DNA of 64,000 nucleotides from Streptomyces violaceusniger Tu 4113 (lineage in GTDB: Bacteria > Actinomycetota > Actinomycetes > Streptomycetales > Streptomycetaceae): positions 10,478,001-10,542,000 of the forward strand of contig NC_015957.1 in assembly GCF_000147815.2 (NCBI RefSeq), in the 5' to 3' direction. The first letter of the stretch is position 1. Each line of letters opens with the position of its first letter. Positions 1-9,292 of this stretch are shown piece by piece. Made by a program: the position numbers and the translations under genes. The notes under the pieces are model-generated. The model saw only the letters and a list, made by a program, of their open reading frames with translations. It was not told the DNA's origin and did not search any database.

Positions 1-1145
1 GCGGTCGCCGTCCGGGCCGTTTCGGTACTGCCGGGCCGGTCGGCGGCGGCTCTGCCGCCGGGCCGCGCGGTCGGCCGGAAGGCCCATTCCATCCGCGGCT
101 CCATCGCGAACCGGAACATCCGCTGGACGGGCGGTGTGCACAGGGCGGTCACCACGGCCACCGCCACCGCCGTCACCGCGATCTCCCCCAGCGGCCGGTG
201 CAGCCATGGGTGGTCGTACCAGTCCCAGAAGCGGGAGCCCTTGGCGAGGAAGCCGTGCAGCAGATAGCCGTACAGCGTCCCGGCGCCGAGCACCGTGAAC
301 CACATCCGGCGCCGGGGCACCCAGGCGAGGAAGCACACGGTGAGCACCATGGAGCAGCCGAAGAGGGCGAACGTCATCACCGGCCCGGCCCACCACGGCG
401 CCCCGAGCTCCTGCGCGCTGTCCCGGCGGTAGAGCCACGCCGGGTTCATCCGCGGCACGGCCCAGTAGGCGAAGACCACCGCGGCGGCGGCCACCGGCAC
501 GGACAGCCGTCTGACCTCGCGTCGCCGCATCATCCGGAAGTGCTCCGGCCGCAGATGCAGCCCCAGCACGAAGAAGGGCAGGAACTGCAGCACCCGCTGC
601 AGATCGAGGTCGTCACCGATATTCGGTGAACAGGTGGCGAGCGCGGCGACGAGGAGAGCCAGCGCCACCGGCCACCGCGCGATCCGCCACAGCGGCGTGG
701 TCAGCCGCCAGGCGAAGAGCGCGATCAGGAACCAGGTCAGGTACCAGGGGTCCAGCAAGGTGATCGGATAGGACGGATCGTCGCCCGCCCACCGCTTGAA
801 GAAGGTGTACGCGACCTCGAAGAGGAGGTACGGGACGGCGACACCCGTGATCAGGCGCTTGAGCCGGTCCGGCCGGACGTCGAAACTCCGCGAGAAGTAG
901 CCGGAGATGAGGACGAACGCCGGCATATGGAACGTGTAGACGGTCATGTAGAGCGCGGCCGCCGCCCTGCTGCCGCCCCGCAGGGGCTCCCACGCATGTC
1001 CCATCGCGACCAGCACGATCGCCAGGTACTTGGCGTTGTCGAAGAACGCGTCACGTTGTTTCGGCGCGGGGGACGAGGCCGGTACCGCCTCGGGGGGCGG
1101 GGTCGCCGGTGCCCGCCGCGCGGGCAGTAAGGACGAGACGTTCAT
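1..1145 (-). CDS. Acyltransferase-3 family membrane protein (C-terminus off window)
   Basis: About 381 residues are visible from the ATG at 1145 to the left edge; the stop lies outside. An N-terminal segment reads FFDNAKYLAIVLVAMGHAW, the core helix of acyltransferase-3 (OafA/NodX type) proteins with its conserved His. Around nine further hydrophobic helices follow. Family members move acyl groups onto sugars or other carbohydrates at the membrane; the substrate cannot be told here. An AGGAGG ribosome site sits 9 bases before the ATG. The first 30 residues are Pro/Ala-rich and probably cytoplasmic. The gene reads away from terB, so 1146-1453 (308 bases) is a divergent promoter region with no gene that I can support. 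Confidence 0.85.
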   Translation of the reverse strand, partial: MNVSSLLPARRAPATPPPEAVPASSPAPKQRDAFFDNAKYLAIVLVAMGHAWEPLRGGSRAAAALYMTVYTFHMPAFVLISGYFSRSFDVRPDRLKRLITGVAVPYLLFEVAYTFFKRWAGDDPSYPITLLDPWYLTWFLIALFAWRLTTPLWRIARWPVALALLVAALATCSPNIGDDLDLQRVLQFLPFFVLGLHLRPEHFRMMRRREVRRLSVPVAAAAVVFAYWAVPRMNPAWLYRRDSAQELGAPWWAGPVMTFALFGCSMVLTVCFLAWVPRRRMWFTVLGAGTLYGYLLHGFLAKGSRFWDWYDHPWLHRPLGEIAVTAVAVAVVTALCTPPVQRMFRFAMEPRMEWAFRPTARPGGRAAADRPGSTETARTAT

Positions 1146-1453
1146 CACATACTGCCTCCTGGGGAACCTGCGGGGAAAATCCCGCCTCTTTCCAGGTTTC
1201 GGCGGAGGGTTGCGGAGTGGAACATTCCACGCACCATAGTGGCGCCCGCCGCGCCTCGCCCGAAAAGGCTCAGCTCTCGCGTACGACGGTTTACGCCCAG
1301 CCCAGCGCATCCTTCACCTCCTCAACTTGGGAACTTGTTTACCCCTCCGGGAAGTTCAGAGAGCGATGAAGAGGGCCGATCCGCCCGGCCTTGACCGACC
1401 CCGCCTGCTAACTTCTACACAACTGTAGATGCTAACGACCCTATGGAGTGTGA

Positions 1454-1915
1454 GTGGCCATGGCCCTGTGGGACCGCATCAAGGAATCCGCCCAGACGAT
1501 GCAGACTCAGCTCGTCGAGAAGAAGAACGACTTGAAGAGCGGCGCGTTCCGCGACGCGAGCATGGCGATGTGTGCCCTGGTGGCGGCGGCGGACGGCTCG
1601 GTCGACCCGTCCGAGCGGCAGCGCGTCGCCCAGCTCATCGCCACCAATGACGTGCTGCAGAACTTCCCGGCCGACGATCTGCAGCGGCGCTTCAACGACT
1701 ACCTCAACAAGCTCACCGCCGACTTCGACTTCGGCAAGGTGAGCGTGATGCAGGAGGTCGCCAAGGCCAAGAAGAAGCCCGCCGAGGCGCGCGCCGTCAT
1801 CCAGATCGGCATCGTCATCGGTGGCGCCGACGGCAACTTCGACAAGACCGAGCAGGCCATGGTCCGCGAGGCGTGCTACGCACTGGACCTCCCGCCGGCC
1901 GAGTTCGACCTGTAA
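1454..1915 (+). CDS. TerB-family tellurite-resistance-like protein
   Basis: 153 residues. The pattern AAADGSVDPSERQRVAQLI near residue 48 and GGADGNFDKTEQAMVREA near 120 are the two acidic, metal-binding helix-loop motifs of TerB-like proteins. TerB is a cytoplasmic helical protein that travels with TerD-type stress proteins, but no other ter gene is in view. The GTG at 1454 has a GGAG site 5 bases upstream; an ATG two codons later (1460) is the alternative. The gene converges on the M56 peptidase gene; the 77-base gap holds a short run of AAGCCGC repeats. Family call is firm; physiological role is not. Confidence 0.9.
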   Translation: MAMALWDRIKESAQTMQTQLVEKKNDLKSGAFRDASMAMCALVAAADGSVDPSERQRVAQLIATNDVLQNFPADDLQRRFNDYLNKLTADFDFGKVSVMQEVAKAKKKPAEARAVIQIGIVIGGADGNFDKTEQAMVREACYALDLPPAEFDL

Positions 1916-1992
1916 GACGGCCCCGCATGCCATAAGCCGCACGTCGTTGGCGCCAAGCCGCAAGCCGCAAGCCGCTAGCCGTAAGGCGCGTC

Positions 1993-2940
1993 CTACAGCG
2001 GCGTCGCGGCGTGCAGGACGAGGACCAGGGCGACCGCCGCGTTCGCCGACGACAGGGCGGACGCGGCCGTGCCCACCGCCGCGATCCACAGGGCCAGCCC
2101 CGCCGCCGTCCACGTCGGCGGCCAGTGCCGGGACGGCGGCACCGGCCCCAGCAGCGCCGCGACCCGCCGCGGCACCGGCCCCGGCGCGGCGAACCCGGCG
2201 AGGGCCGGTCCCGGCGTGCCGTGGGAGACCAGGGCGGCCTTGCCGACCGCCCGCGCCGTGACCCGGCGGTCGCCGACCTCCCGGGCCGCCTCCTCGTCCG
2301 CCCAGCGCTCGGCGCAGTAGTCCACCGCGGTCCGCAGCGGCCGCAGCAGCGGGTTGGCCCGCGCCGCGAGCTGTGCGGCCAGCAGATAGCGGTGGTGGTG
2401 CGCGGTCAGGTGGGCGCGCTCATGCGCGATCAGGGCCCGCCGCTCGTGGGGGCTGAGGCTGTCCAGCATCCCGGTGGAGACCACGATCCGGCCCGGCTTC
2501 CCGGCCCGCCCGGAGGTCCCGGGCAGCGCGTACGCGTACGCCTTGTCGTCGGGCAGCACCGCGACCGGTGACTCCGGCAGCCCGGCGAGCGCGAGCCGGG
2601 CGTCCCGCCGCACCCGTACATGGCGCAGACAGGTGGCCGTACAGGACACGGCCACCGCCCCCAGCGCGCCGATCGCCGCCTTTCCGGCCACCACGTCCCA
2701 GGGCACCGCCGCCCGTACTTCGGGGTCCGACCAGCTGTCCGGCAGCGGATTGCCCGGCAGTTGTGCCGTGCCGACGACCATGAGCAGCCCCAGGCACAGC
2801 GTGGAGCAGACCGTAAGGACGGTGCCGACGAGCGTCAGCAGCCGGGTGGCGGTGCGCGGGTGGAGATGCTGTTCGGCGAGCCGGGCGATCGGCAGCGCCG
2901 TCAAGGGCAGAACCAGCGGGAGGAAGACGAAGACACCCAT
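1993..2940 (-). CDS. M56-family membrane metallopeptidase (BlaR1-like)
   Basis: 315 residues with hydrophobic segments near 3-23, 33-58, 82-103 and at the C-terminus. The zinc motif HERAH lies at residues 173-177 (RRALIAHERAHLTAHH), as in M56 peptidases related to BlaR1/MecR1 and bacterial HtpX-like proteins. No penicillin-binding sensor domain is fused, so this is the short actinobacterial type. It starts 3 bases after the BlaI-type gene stops. In this family the peptidase inactivates the partner repressor on a signal; the signal here is unknown. Confidence 0.88.
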   Translation of the reverse strand: MGVFVFLPLVLPLTALPIARLAEQHLHPRTATRLLTLVGTVLTVCSTLCLGLLMVVGTAQLPGNPLPDSWSDPEVRAAVPWDVVAGKAAIGALGAVAVSCTATCLRHVRVRRDARLALAGLPESPVAVLPDDKAYAYALPGTSGRAGKPGRIVVSTGMLDSLSPHERRALIAHERAHLTAHHHRYLLAAQLAARANPLLRPLRTAVDYCAERWADEEAAREVGDRRVTARAVGKAALVSHGTPGPALAGFAAPGPVPRRVAALLGPVPPSRHWPPTWTAAGLALWIAAVGTAASALSSANAAVALVLVLHAATPL

Positions 2941-2943
2941 CGG

Positions 2944-3357
2944 TCAGTCCTCCGGCTCCTCCGCCACATCGCTCAGCAGGTCGCGCAGCAGCCGCTCGTC
3001 GTCCTGGGTCAGCCCGGTCACAAAGCTGGCCAGGACCGCCTCGCGGTCGTCCTGACCGTCCAGCACCCGGCGCATCCGCAGCGCCGCGAGCCCCGCCTCG
3101 TCCGACGCCGCCCGCCAGACGAAGGAGCGGCCCGCGCGTTCACGGGTCACGGCCTGCTTGGCGTGCAGCCGGGACAGGATCGTCATGACCGTGGTGTAGG
3201 CGAGCTCGCCCTCGATCCGCTCCTGCACCCATGCGGCGGTCACCGGCCCCGGCGCCCGGCGCAGCGCCGCGAGCACCTGCGCCTCCAGTTCGCCCTGGCC
3301 ACGCCGACGGGGGCGGCGGGGCCAGCCGGGCCCGCCGGTCCGGTCGTGGTCCGTCAC
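2944..3357 (-). CDS. BlaI/MecI/CopY-family repressor
   Basis: 137 residues from a GTG at 3357 that has AAGGAG about 6 bases upstream; an in-frame start at 3402 lacks a site. Residues 20-80 form the winged helix of BlaI proteins (LEAQVLAALRRAPGPVTAAWVQERI followed by AYTTVMTILSRLHAKQAVTRER). The C-terminal helices (LLRDLLSDVAEE) fit the dimerisation and cleavage region. It heads a two-gene operon with the M56 peptidase and is divergent from the P450. It probably represses its own operon; a clear BlaI palindrome was not recognised in the 188-base divergent gap. Confidence 0.88.
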   Translation of the reverse strand: MTDHDRTGGPGWPRRPRRRGQGELEAQVLAALRRAPGPVTAAWVQERIEGELAYTTVMTILSRLHAKQAVTRERAGRSFVWRAASDEAGLAALRMRRVLDGQDDREAVLASFVTGLTQDDERLLRDLLSDVAEEPED

Positions 3358-3545
3358 ACCGTCTCCTTCCACACCGCACGCGCCCGGCGCGTGGCGGTAC
3401 ATGGTAGCGAGCGACGGACCGCCGCCCCTCTTCCCCCGGGCCCCGGTCGTGCGTTCGCCCCTTTGGCCGGGCTGTACGCGCGGGCCCGGGCCGCCTCACC
3501 GATGCTGAGCAGGGGGACGACCCCGACGAAGGAACTCACTCAGCC

Positions 3546-4829
3546 ATGACGCAGACGCAAGGCTCACTCGCGCGGCAGATCACCGACTACGCCCATCGTG
3601 CCGACCCGTACCCGATCTACGCCGAGCTGCGCAAGACGCCCGTGGTGCACGACGAGGAGGGCCCGTACATCGTCTCCACCTACTGGGAGATCCACGGTCT
3701 GCTGCACGACCCCCGGCTCAGCTCCGAGGCGCGCAACCTGGACCCCGAGGCCGCCCCGGAGCTGGCCGAGGAGGACGACCCGGAGCTGCCGCCCAGCTTC
3801 CTGCGGCTGGACCCGCCCGAGCACGACCGGCTGCGCCGGCTCGCGATGGCGCCCTTCGGCCCGCCGCACACCCCGCGCCGGCTCCACGCCATGCGCGGCG
3901 AACTCACCCGTATCGTCGGCGAGCTGATCGACGGCTTCGAGGGCCGGGACCGGATCGATCTCGTCGACCACTTCTCCTACCCCTTCCCGGTGACCGTGAT
4001 CTGCCGGCTGCTCGGGGTGCCACGGGAGGACGAGCCGCGCTTCCACGTCTGGGCCGAGACCCTCGCCGCCAGTTTGGACCCCGACCCGGACGCGGACGCC
4101 GCCGAGCGGCGGCGGATCACCCGGCAGGCCCGTACGGAACTGGCGATGTACCTGTCCGAGCTGATGGAGGAGCGCCGCCGCGCACCCCGCGACGACATGC
4201 TCTCCGACCTGGTCAACGGGCAGGGCCCGGAGGGGCGGATGAGCCGTGTGGAGCTGCTGAGCACCGCGACGCTGCTGCTGGTGGCGGGGCATGAGACCAC
4301 CGTCAACCTCATCACCAACGGAATGCTGACCCTGCTGCGCAACCCCGATGTGCTCGCCCGGCTGCGCAAGGCTCCCCATCTGGTCGTCCCGCTGGTGGAG
4401 GAGCTGCTGCGGTTCGATCCGCCGGTGCAGATGCTGCCCCAGCGCACCCCGCTCTCGGAGATCGACATCGCGGGCGTGACCATTCCCAAAGGGGCGTCCG
4501 TCTGGCTGCTGCTGGCCTCGGGCAACCGCGATCCGCAGCGCTTCCTCGACCCCGACCGGTTCGATCCGCAGCGCAGGGACAACCAGCACCTCGGCTTCGG
4601 CAGCGGCATCCATAGCTGTTTCGGCGCCCCGCTGGCCCGGCTGGAGGCGCAGATCGCGCTGACCGAGCTGGCCCGGCGGCTGGACCGGCCCCGGCTGCTG
4701 GAGGACCCGCCGACCTACCGGCGCAACGCGGTGCTGCGCGGGCCCCGGCATCTGCCGATCGCCCTGGAGGGACTGCGGCCGAAGGCATCCCCGAACGGGT
4801 CCTCGAACGGGTCGAACGGGTCCCGGTGA
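3546..4829 (+). CDS. Cytochrome P450 (CYP105/107-like bacterial class)
   Basis: 427 residues, full family length. The I-helix oxygen motif AGHETT is at 247-252, the K-helix ELLR at 286-289, and the haem loop FGSGIHSCFG at 351-360 with Cys358 as thiolate ligand. It is soluble, with no N-terminal anchor, and would need a ferredoxin partner; none is adjacent. The C-terminus ends in a short Asn/Gly/Ser run (NGSSNGSNGS). It stands alone between the BlaI operon and the NAD-binding protein gene that converges on it, so nothing nearby points to a biosynthetic cluster. Substrate unknown. Confidence 0.95.
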   Translation: MTQTQGSLARQITDYAHRADPYPIYAELRKTPVVHDEEGPYIVSTYWEIHGLLHDPRLSSEARNLDPEAAPELAEEDDPELPPSFLRLDPPEHDRLRRLAMAPFGPPHTPRRLHAMRGELTRIVGELIDGFEGRDRIDLVDHFSYPFPVTVICRLLGVPREDEPRFHVWAETLAASLDPDPDADAAERRRITRQARTELAMYLSELMEERRRAPRDDMLSDLVNGQGPEGRMSRVELLSTATLLLVAGHETTVNLITNGMLTLLRNPDVLARLRKAPHLVVPLVEELLRFDPPVQMLPQRTPLSEIDIAGVTIPKGASVWLLLASGNRDPQRFLDPDRFDPQRRDNQHLGFGSGIHSCFGAPLARLEAQIALTELARRLDRPRLLEDPPTYRRNAVLRGPRHLPIALEGLRPKASPNGSSNGSNGSR

Positions 4830-4940
4830 CGGCGGGGCTCAGCAGCCCGGGACCCGCCGGGCTCAGGAGTCCTGGGAGTACGGAACCAAAGGGGCTCGCG
4901 AGTCCGGAGAGCCCGGGACCCGCCGGGCCGACGGCGGGGT

Positions 4941-6617
4941 TCACCGCGAGCGGGACGCGGGGGCCCTCGTCCCGGCCGCGTCCGTCCCGCCCCTGTCCGT
5001 CCCGGCCACGTCCTTCTCGGCCCGGGCGGCGATGTTCCGCGCCATCCCGCCGAAGACGAGAGCGTGGAAGGGCGCGACCGCCCACCAGTAGAGATGTCCG
5101 GCGAGGCCGCGCGGATGGAACAGCGCCCGCTGCCGGTACACCGTCCCGCCCCGCGCGTCCCGGTCGACCGTCATCTCCAGCCAGGCCAGGCCCGGCAGCC
5201 GCATCTCGGCCCGCAGCCGCAGCAGCCGGGGCGGCAGGACCTCCTCCACCCGCCAGAAGTCGAGGCTGTCCCCCACCCTGAGCCGCGCCGCGTCCCGGCG
5301 GCCCCGGCGCAGTCCGACGCCGCCCACCAGGGTGTCGATCCAGCCGCGCAGCGCCCAGGCGAGCGGCATCGAGTACCACCCGTTCTCCCCGCCGATCCCC
5401 TCCACCACCCGCCAGACGTCCTCCGGCGAGGCGTCCACCACGCGTACGCGGCGGTCCTGGTAGAGGCTGCCGCCCGCCCAGTCGGGGTCGGTGGGCAGCG
5501 GATCGCCGGCCGCGCCGGGGGTGGCGGCGGAGGACCAGCGGGTGGCCACCTTCGCGTCGCGGACCCGCCGCAGGGCCAGCTCCAGCGCGCGGTCCACGCC
5601 GAGCGGCCCGTCCGGCGGGTCCGGCACATAGCGGACGATGTCCCGTTCGGCGCACACCACTTCATGGCGCAGCGACTCCACCAGCGGGCGGGCGATGGCG
5701 CCCGGTACGGGGGTGACGAGGCCGACCCAGAGACTGGACAGCCTGGGCGTGAGCACCGGCACCGGGGCGACGAGACGCCGCCGCAGCCCGGTCACCTCCG
5801 CGTACCGCCGCATCATGTCGAGGTAGGTGAGGACGTCGGGGCCGCCGATGTCGAAGCTCCGGTGCACCTCGTCCGGCAGCGCGGCGCAGCCCACCAGCAG
5901 CCGCAGCACATCGCGGACGGCGATCGGCTGGGTGCGGGTGTGCACCCATTGGGGCGTCACCATCACCGGCAGCCGCTCGGTGAGATAGCGGAGCATCTCG
6001 AACGAGGCCGAGCCCGAGCCGACGATCACCCCGGCCCGTAGGAAGGCCGTCGGCACCCCGGAGTCCAGCAGCACCCGGCCCACCTCGGCCCGGGACCGCA
6101 GATGGGGCGACAGCGTGCGCTCGGGGACCCCGCCCGGGGTCAGCCCGCCGAGATAGACGATCCGGCGGACTCCCGCGGCCCGGGCCCGATCGCCGAAGAT
6201 CCGGGCGGCACGGCGGTCGGTCTCCTCGAAGCCGGGTCCGGTGCCCAGCGCGTGCACCAGGTAGTACGCGACGTCCACGCCCGCCATGGCGGCGCCGATG
6301 GACTCCTCGTCGGTCACATCGCCGCGTACGGTCTCCACCCGCCCCGCCCATGGGTGATCGCGCAGCTTCTCGGGCGAGCGGGCCACACACCGCACCTGGT
6401 GCCCCGCGGCCAGCAGCTCGGGCACCAGCCTGCCGCCGATATAGCCGGTGGCCCCGGTGACCAGACAGCGGCGCGGCTCCGGCGCGCGCTCCGGCGCACC
6501 GTCCACCGCTCGATCCGGCTCCGGCGGACGCTCGGGAACAGGACGCTCGGGAACAGCCATGAGGCCATGGTGCGCGGGCAGGACAAAACCTGCGAGGTGG
6601 GCTCCCTTCGGCGGCAT
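4941..6617 (-). CDS. NAD(P)-binding SDR-like protein with C-terminal DUF2867-type domain
   Basis: 558 residues. TGATGYIG at 54-61 is the Rossmann nucleotide loop of atypical (YbjT/NmrA-like) short-chain dehydrogenases; the N-terminal half continues through DVAYYLVHALGTG and IVYLGGLTP. The C-terminal ~200 residues (GGENGWYSMPLAWALRGWIDT, then DFWRVEEVLPPRLLRLRAEM) match the DUF2867 / polyketide-cyclase-like fold usually fused to this group. A second ATG at residue 20 (6560) starts just before a Pro-rich stretch and may be the true start; neither has a strong ribosome site. Role unknown; cytoplasmic oxidoreductase is the best guess. The interval to 6910 shows no gene. Confidence 0.8.
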   Translation of the reverse strand: MPPKGAHLAGFVLPAHHGLMAVPERPVPERPPEPDRAVDGAPERAPEPRRCLVTGATGYIGGRLVPELLAAGHQVRCVARSPEKLRDHPWAGRVETVRGDVTDEESIGAAMAGVDVAYYLVHALGTGPGFEETDRRAARIFGDRARAAGVRRIVYLGGLTPGGVPERTLSPHLRSRAEVGRVLLDSGVPTAFLRAGVIVGSGSASFEMLRYLTERLPVMVTPQWVHTRTQPIAVRDVLRLLVGCAALPDEVHRSFDIGGPDVLTYLDMMRRYAEVTGLRRRLVAPVPVLTPRLSSLWVGLVTPVPGAIARPLVESLRHEVVCAERDIVRYVPDPPDGPLGVDRALELALRRVRDAKVATRWSSAATPGAAGDPLPTDPDWAGGSLYQDRRVRVVDASPEDVWRVVEGIGGENGWYSMPLAWALRGWIDTLVGGVGLRRGRRDAARLRVGDSLDFWRVEEVLPPRLLRLRAEMRLPGLAWLEMTVDRDARGGTVYRQRALFHPRGLAGHLYWWAVAPFHALVFGGMARNIAARAEKDVAGTDRGGTDAAGTRAPASRSR

Positions 6618-6910
6618 TGTCCGTATCAGGTAGTGGAGGTCGCTCTCAGGTCTCCCCGACCTTCGAGCCTCTCAGCCCGGCCCTCTAGGAAGCGCTCCGG
6701 GGGACTTACGTCCTCTGTCCTGAGCGCCTCTCCGGTCAAGCTCCCTCGCTCGCCCCGCAGGCTGCTTTTCACGTTACTCCGACCCCCTTTGAGCGCCTAG
6801 TCCCTTTCGAGCATTTTTTCCGTTTTCCCGAGCCCGGTGAAGATCGGCCCCGGCCCGGCACTCGGACGCCTTGGCTGCGCCGGAAGGGGCTTGCCCGGTA
6901 GGCTTTCCGT

Positions 6911-7210
6911 GTGATCTTCAAGCGCATCGGAAACGGTCGGCCCTATCCCGACCACGGACGGGAAAGCACCCGCCAGTGGGCGGATGTCGCCCCACGCCCG
7001 GTACGTCTTGACCAGTTGGTCACGACGAAGCAGCAGCTCGACCTGGAGACGCTGCTCGCGGAGGACTCGACGTTCTACGGGGACCTCTTCGCCCATGTCG
7101 TGAAATGGCAGGGCGATCTCTATCTGGAGGACGGGCTGCACCGGGCGGTGCGCGCCGCGCTCCAGCAGCGCCAGGTGCTGCACGCGCGGGTCCTGGAGCT
7201 CGAGGGCTGA
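6911..7210 (+). CDS. VapB-like / conserved small actinobacterial protein
   Basis: 99 residues from a GTG (start MIFKRIGNGRPYPDH). It resembles the conserved Streptomyces protein that automatic annotation calls a VapB-family antitoxin. No PIN-domain VapC toxin is adjacent, so a toxin-antitoxin role is not supported. The C-terminal half is a predicted helix rich in Gln/Arg/Leu (RAALQQRQVLHARVLELEG). It sits upstream of the LytR_C protein on the same strand, separated by 132 bases containing a 7-bp hairpin (GGTTGGT at 7275 with ACCAACC at 7288). Confidence 0.7.
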   Translation: MIFKRIGNGRPYPDHGRESTRQWADVAPRPVRLDQLVTTKQQLDLETLLAEDSTFYGDLFAHVVKWQGDLYLEDGLHRAVRAALQQRQVLHARVLELEG

Positions 7211-7342
7211 CCGCGCCCGCACCCCCGGTGACCGATCGTCGCTGATCGACTTCCGATCTCTGTTGACCCTTTCGGGTTGGTCTGAGCACCAACCATTGAT
7301 CATTTAGTAGGCATCGCCACCTGGCCGCACTACGCTGCGCTC

Positions 7343-8044
7343 ATGAGCATGCTGACCCCTCCCGGCATGGGCGGAAAGTACCGCATTACGGGCAATCGCT
7401 ATCCGCGGATGAGCCGACCCCGGAGCCGCCGGCGGCTGATGTTCGCCGCATTCGGCTCGGTCCTGACGCTCGGCCTGGTCGGCTGGGGAACACTTCAGCT
7501 CATCGACGTCTTCTCCGGAGACAGCGACGACCAGACGGTCCGCGCGGCGCACGGCACCGGGGACTGCGAGCGCGGCGACAAGCGCCCCGACGAGAAGGCG
7601 AAGTCCGGGCGGTCCGACAGCGGCCAGAGCGGTCAGGGCGGCCGGCAGGGCCGTACCGGCGGGAAACTGCCCAAGCCCCACCAGATCACGGTCAACGTCT
7701 ACAACGCGACCACGCGCTCCGGCCTCGCCAAGGACACCGCGAAGGAGCTGGAGAAGCGCGGCTTCAAGATCGGGAAGGTGGGCAACGCCCCGGAGGAGTA
7801 CGACAAGAAGGTCAAGACCGCCGGGATGCTGCTCGGCGCACCTGGCGCCGGCGACGGGGCCTTCAACGTGCTCGGCACTCAGCTCAGCGGCGCCCAGACC
7901 AAGAACGACGCGCGCAACGGCAAGGACGTCGACCTGATCATCGGCAACAGTTTCAAGGACCTGGTCAAGCAGAAGGACGCCGACAAGGCGCTGGCCGCCC
8001 TGGCCAAGCCCTCGCCCGCGCCCTCCGGAAAGCCCTGCCGCTGA
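7343..8044 (+). CDS. LytR C-terminal-domain membrane-anchored protein
   Basis: 233 residues. A basic N-terminus is followed by one transmembrane helix at about 31-52 (MFAAFGSVLTLGLVGWGTLQLI), so most of the protein is extracellular. After a Gly/Gln/Arg-rich linker, residues 115-225 form a LytR_C domain (ITVNVYNATTRSGLAKDTAKEL, then DLIIGNSFKDL). LytR_C domains occur with wall-polymer ligases (LCP proteins), but no LCP catalytic domain is present here, so it may act as an accessory. It converges on upp. Confidence 0.85.
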   Translation: MSMLTPPGMGGKYRITGNRYPRMSRPRSRRRLMFAAFGSVLTLGLVGWGTLQLIDVFSGDSDDQTVRAAHGTGDCERGDKRPDEKAKSGRSDSGQSGQGGRQGRTGGKLPKPHQITVNVYNATTRSGLAKDTAKELEKRGFKIGKVGNAPEEYDKKVKTAGMLLGAPGAGDGAFNVLGTQLSGAQTKNDARNGKDVDLIIGNSFKDLVKQKDADKALAALAKPSPAPSGKPCR

Positions 8045-8098
8045 CCCGGCGCCTACCACTCGCGTGAGAGCACCCTGGGCCGCTGCCTCAAGCAGGGC

Positions 8099-8734
8099 TC
8101 AGCCCGCGCTCCCGTACATCCGGTCACCCGCGTCGCCGAGCCCGGGCACGATGTACCCCTGCTCGTTGAGCCGCTCGTCGATGGACGAGGTGACCACCGT
8201 CACCGGCGCGCCCGCCAGCTCGCGCTCCATGAGCTCGACACCCTGCGGCGCCGCCAGCAGACACAGCGCGGTCACGTCGTCGGCGCCCCGCGATATCAGC
8301 TCCCTGATCGCCGCGACCAGCGTCCCGCCGGTGGCGAGCATCGGGTCCAGGACGTAGACCTGACGGCCGGAGAGGTCCTCGGGCATCCGGGTGGCGTAGG
8401 TGGACGCCTGGAGCGTCTCCTCGTCACGGATCATGCCGAGGAAGCCGACCTCCGCGGTGGGCAGCAGCCGCACCATGCCGTCGAGCATCCCGAGACCGGC
8501 CCGCAGGATCGGCACGACCATGGGGCGCGGATGGGACAGCCGCACTCCGGTCGTGGCCGTCACCGGGGTCTCGATGTCGACCTGCTCGGTGCGCACATCG
8601 CGCGTGGCCTCGTACGCGAGCAGGGTCACCAGCTCGTCGGCGAGCCGCCGGAAGGTGGGGGAGTCGGTGCGCTTGTCGCGCAGCGTGGTGAGTTTGTGCG
8701 CCACCAGCGGGTGGTCGACGACGTGGGTCCGCAT
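8099..8734 (-). CDS. upp: Uracil phosphoribosyltransferase
   Basis: 211 residues from the ATG at 8734 ([15 protein letters not shown]), the usual family length; an upstream in-frame start at 8818 adds a low-complexity leader and is unlikely. The PRPP loop is [15 protein letters not shown] near residue 130, and the uracil-binding C-terminus reads [16 protein letters not shown]. The enzyme salvages uracil to UMP in the cytosol. It is divergent from the small basic protein at 8923. Confidence 0.97.
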   Translation of the reverse strand: MRTHVVDHPLVAHKLTTLRDKRTDSPTFRRLADELVTLLAYEATRDVRTEQVDIETPVTATTGVRLSHPRPMVVPILRAGLGMLDGMVRLLPTAEVGFLGMIRDEETLQASTYATRMPEDLSGRQVYVLDPMLATGGTLVAAIRELISRGADDVTALCLLAAPQGVELMERELAGAPVTVVTSSIDERLNEQGYIVPGLGDAGDRMYGSAG

Positions 8735-8922
8735 GGCAACGACACTAACCGAGCCTCCGGAGCCCGGCTGCCGCCGGTGACCCCGTCCGCCCCCTCCGTG
8801 CGCCTCCCCCGCGCTCAACCGTCTGCCGCCGCACTGGAATCAAACCGCTGTTTCGGGGGAAAGTGGGCAGCAGCGCCCGGGGTGCCCCCGGGCGACACCT
8901 CGGCCCCGAGGAGTGATTGACC

Positions 8923-9090
8923 ATGGCCGACGCGACCGCGAAGGAAACCTCCGCGGAACGCCGCCGCCGTCGCGACCGCTTCCTGCGCGCGCTGAACGAG
9001 GCCAGAGCGGTGCGGAACCGGGTGCGTCCCCGCCAGGCCCGCGCGGCCCGGATGCGCCGGGCGATACACATGCGGACCTTTTCCTGGTGA
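8923..9090 (+). CDS. Small highly basic protein (55 aa)
   Basis: 55 residues from an ATG with GAGGAG about 9 bases upstream, reading MADATAKETSAERRRRRDRF and ending in MRTFSW. About one third of residues are Arg or Lys. Charge and size fit a nucleic-acid-binding peptide, but no named family is recognised. It is divergent from upp and upstream of the tRNA-deaminase partner gene. The strong ribosome site and full reading frame support a real gene. Confidence 0.55.
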   Translation: MADATAKETSAERRRRRDRFLRALNEARAVRNRVRPRQARAARMRRAIHMRTFSW

Positions 9091-9292
9091 TCCCTGGTGG
9101 GCTTCCACCGAACCGCCGGAGGGGGTTTCCGCGCGTTTCGATTCCGTCCGCGTGAGCCACATCTCTTTGGACTGGTGCACGACGCAGCGTGGAAGACCTC
9201 TCGCGACGCGACGGTTTCTGCCACGATTCCGATTGGGGTGGGACACTGTCCCGCCCGCCCCCGGCACGCCTATGACCAGTGGGAGAGTCACG

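Noticed and set aside
1454..1915. Tellurite-resistance operon
   Set aside because: Only TerB is present; no TerD, TerC or related genes are nearby.
3546..6617. Natural-product gene cluster around the P450
   Set aside because: Only a P450 and an NAD-binding protein are present, on opposite strands, with no core biosynthetic enzyme.
6911..7210. Toxin-antitoxin system (VapB-like)
   Set aside because: No PIN-domain toxin or other toxin gene lies beside it.
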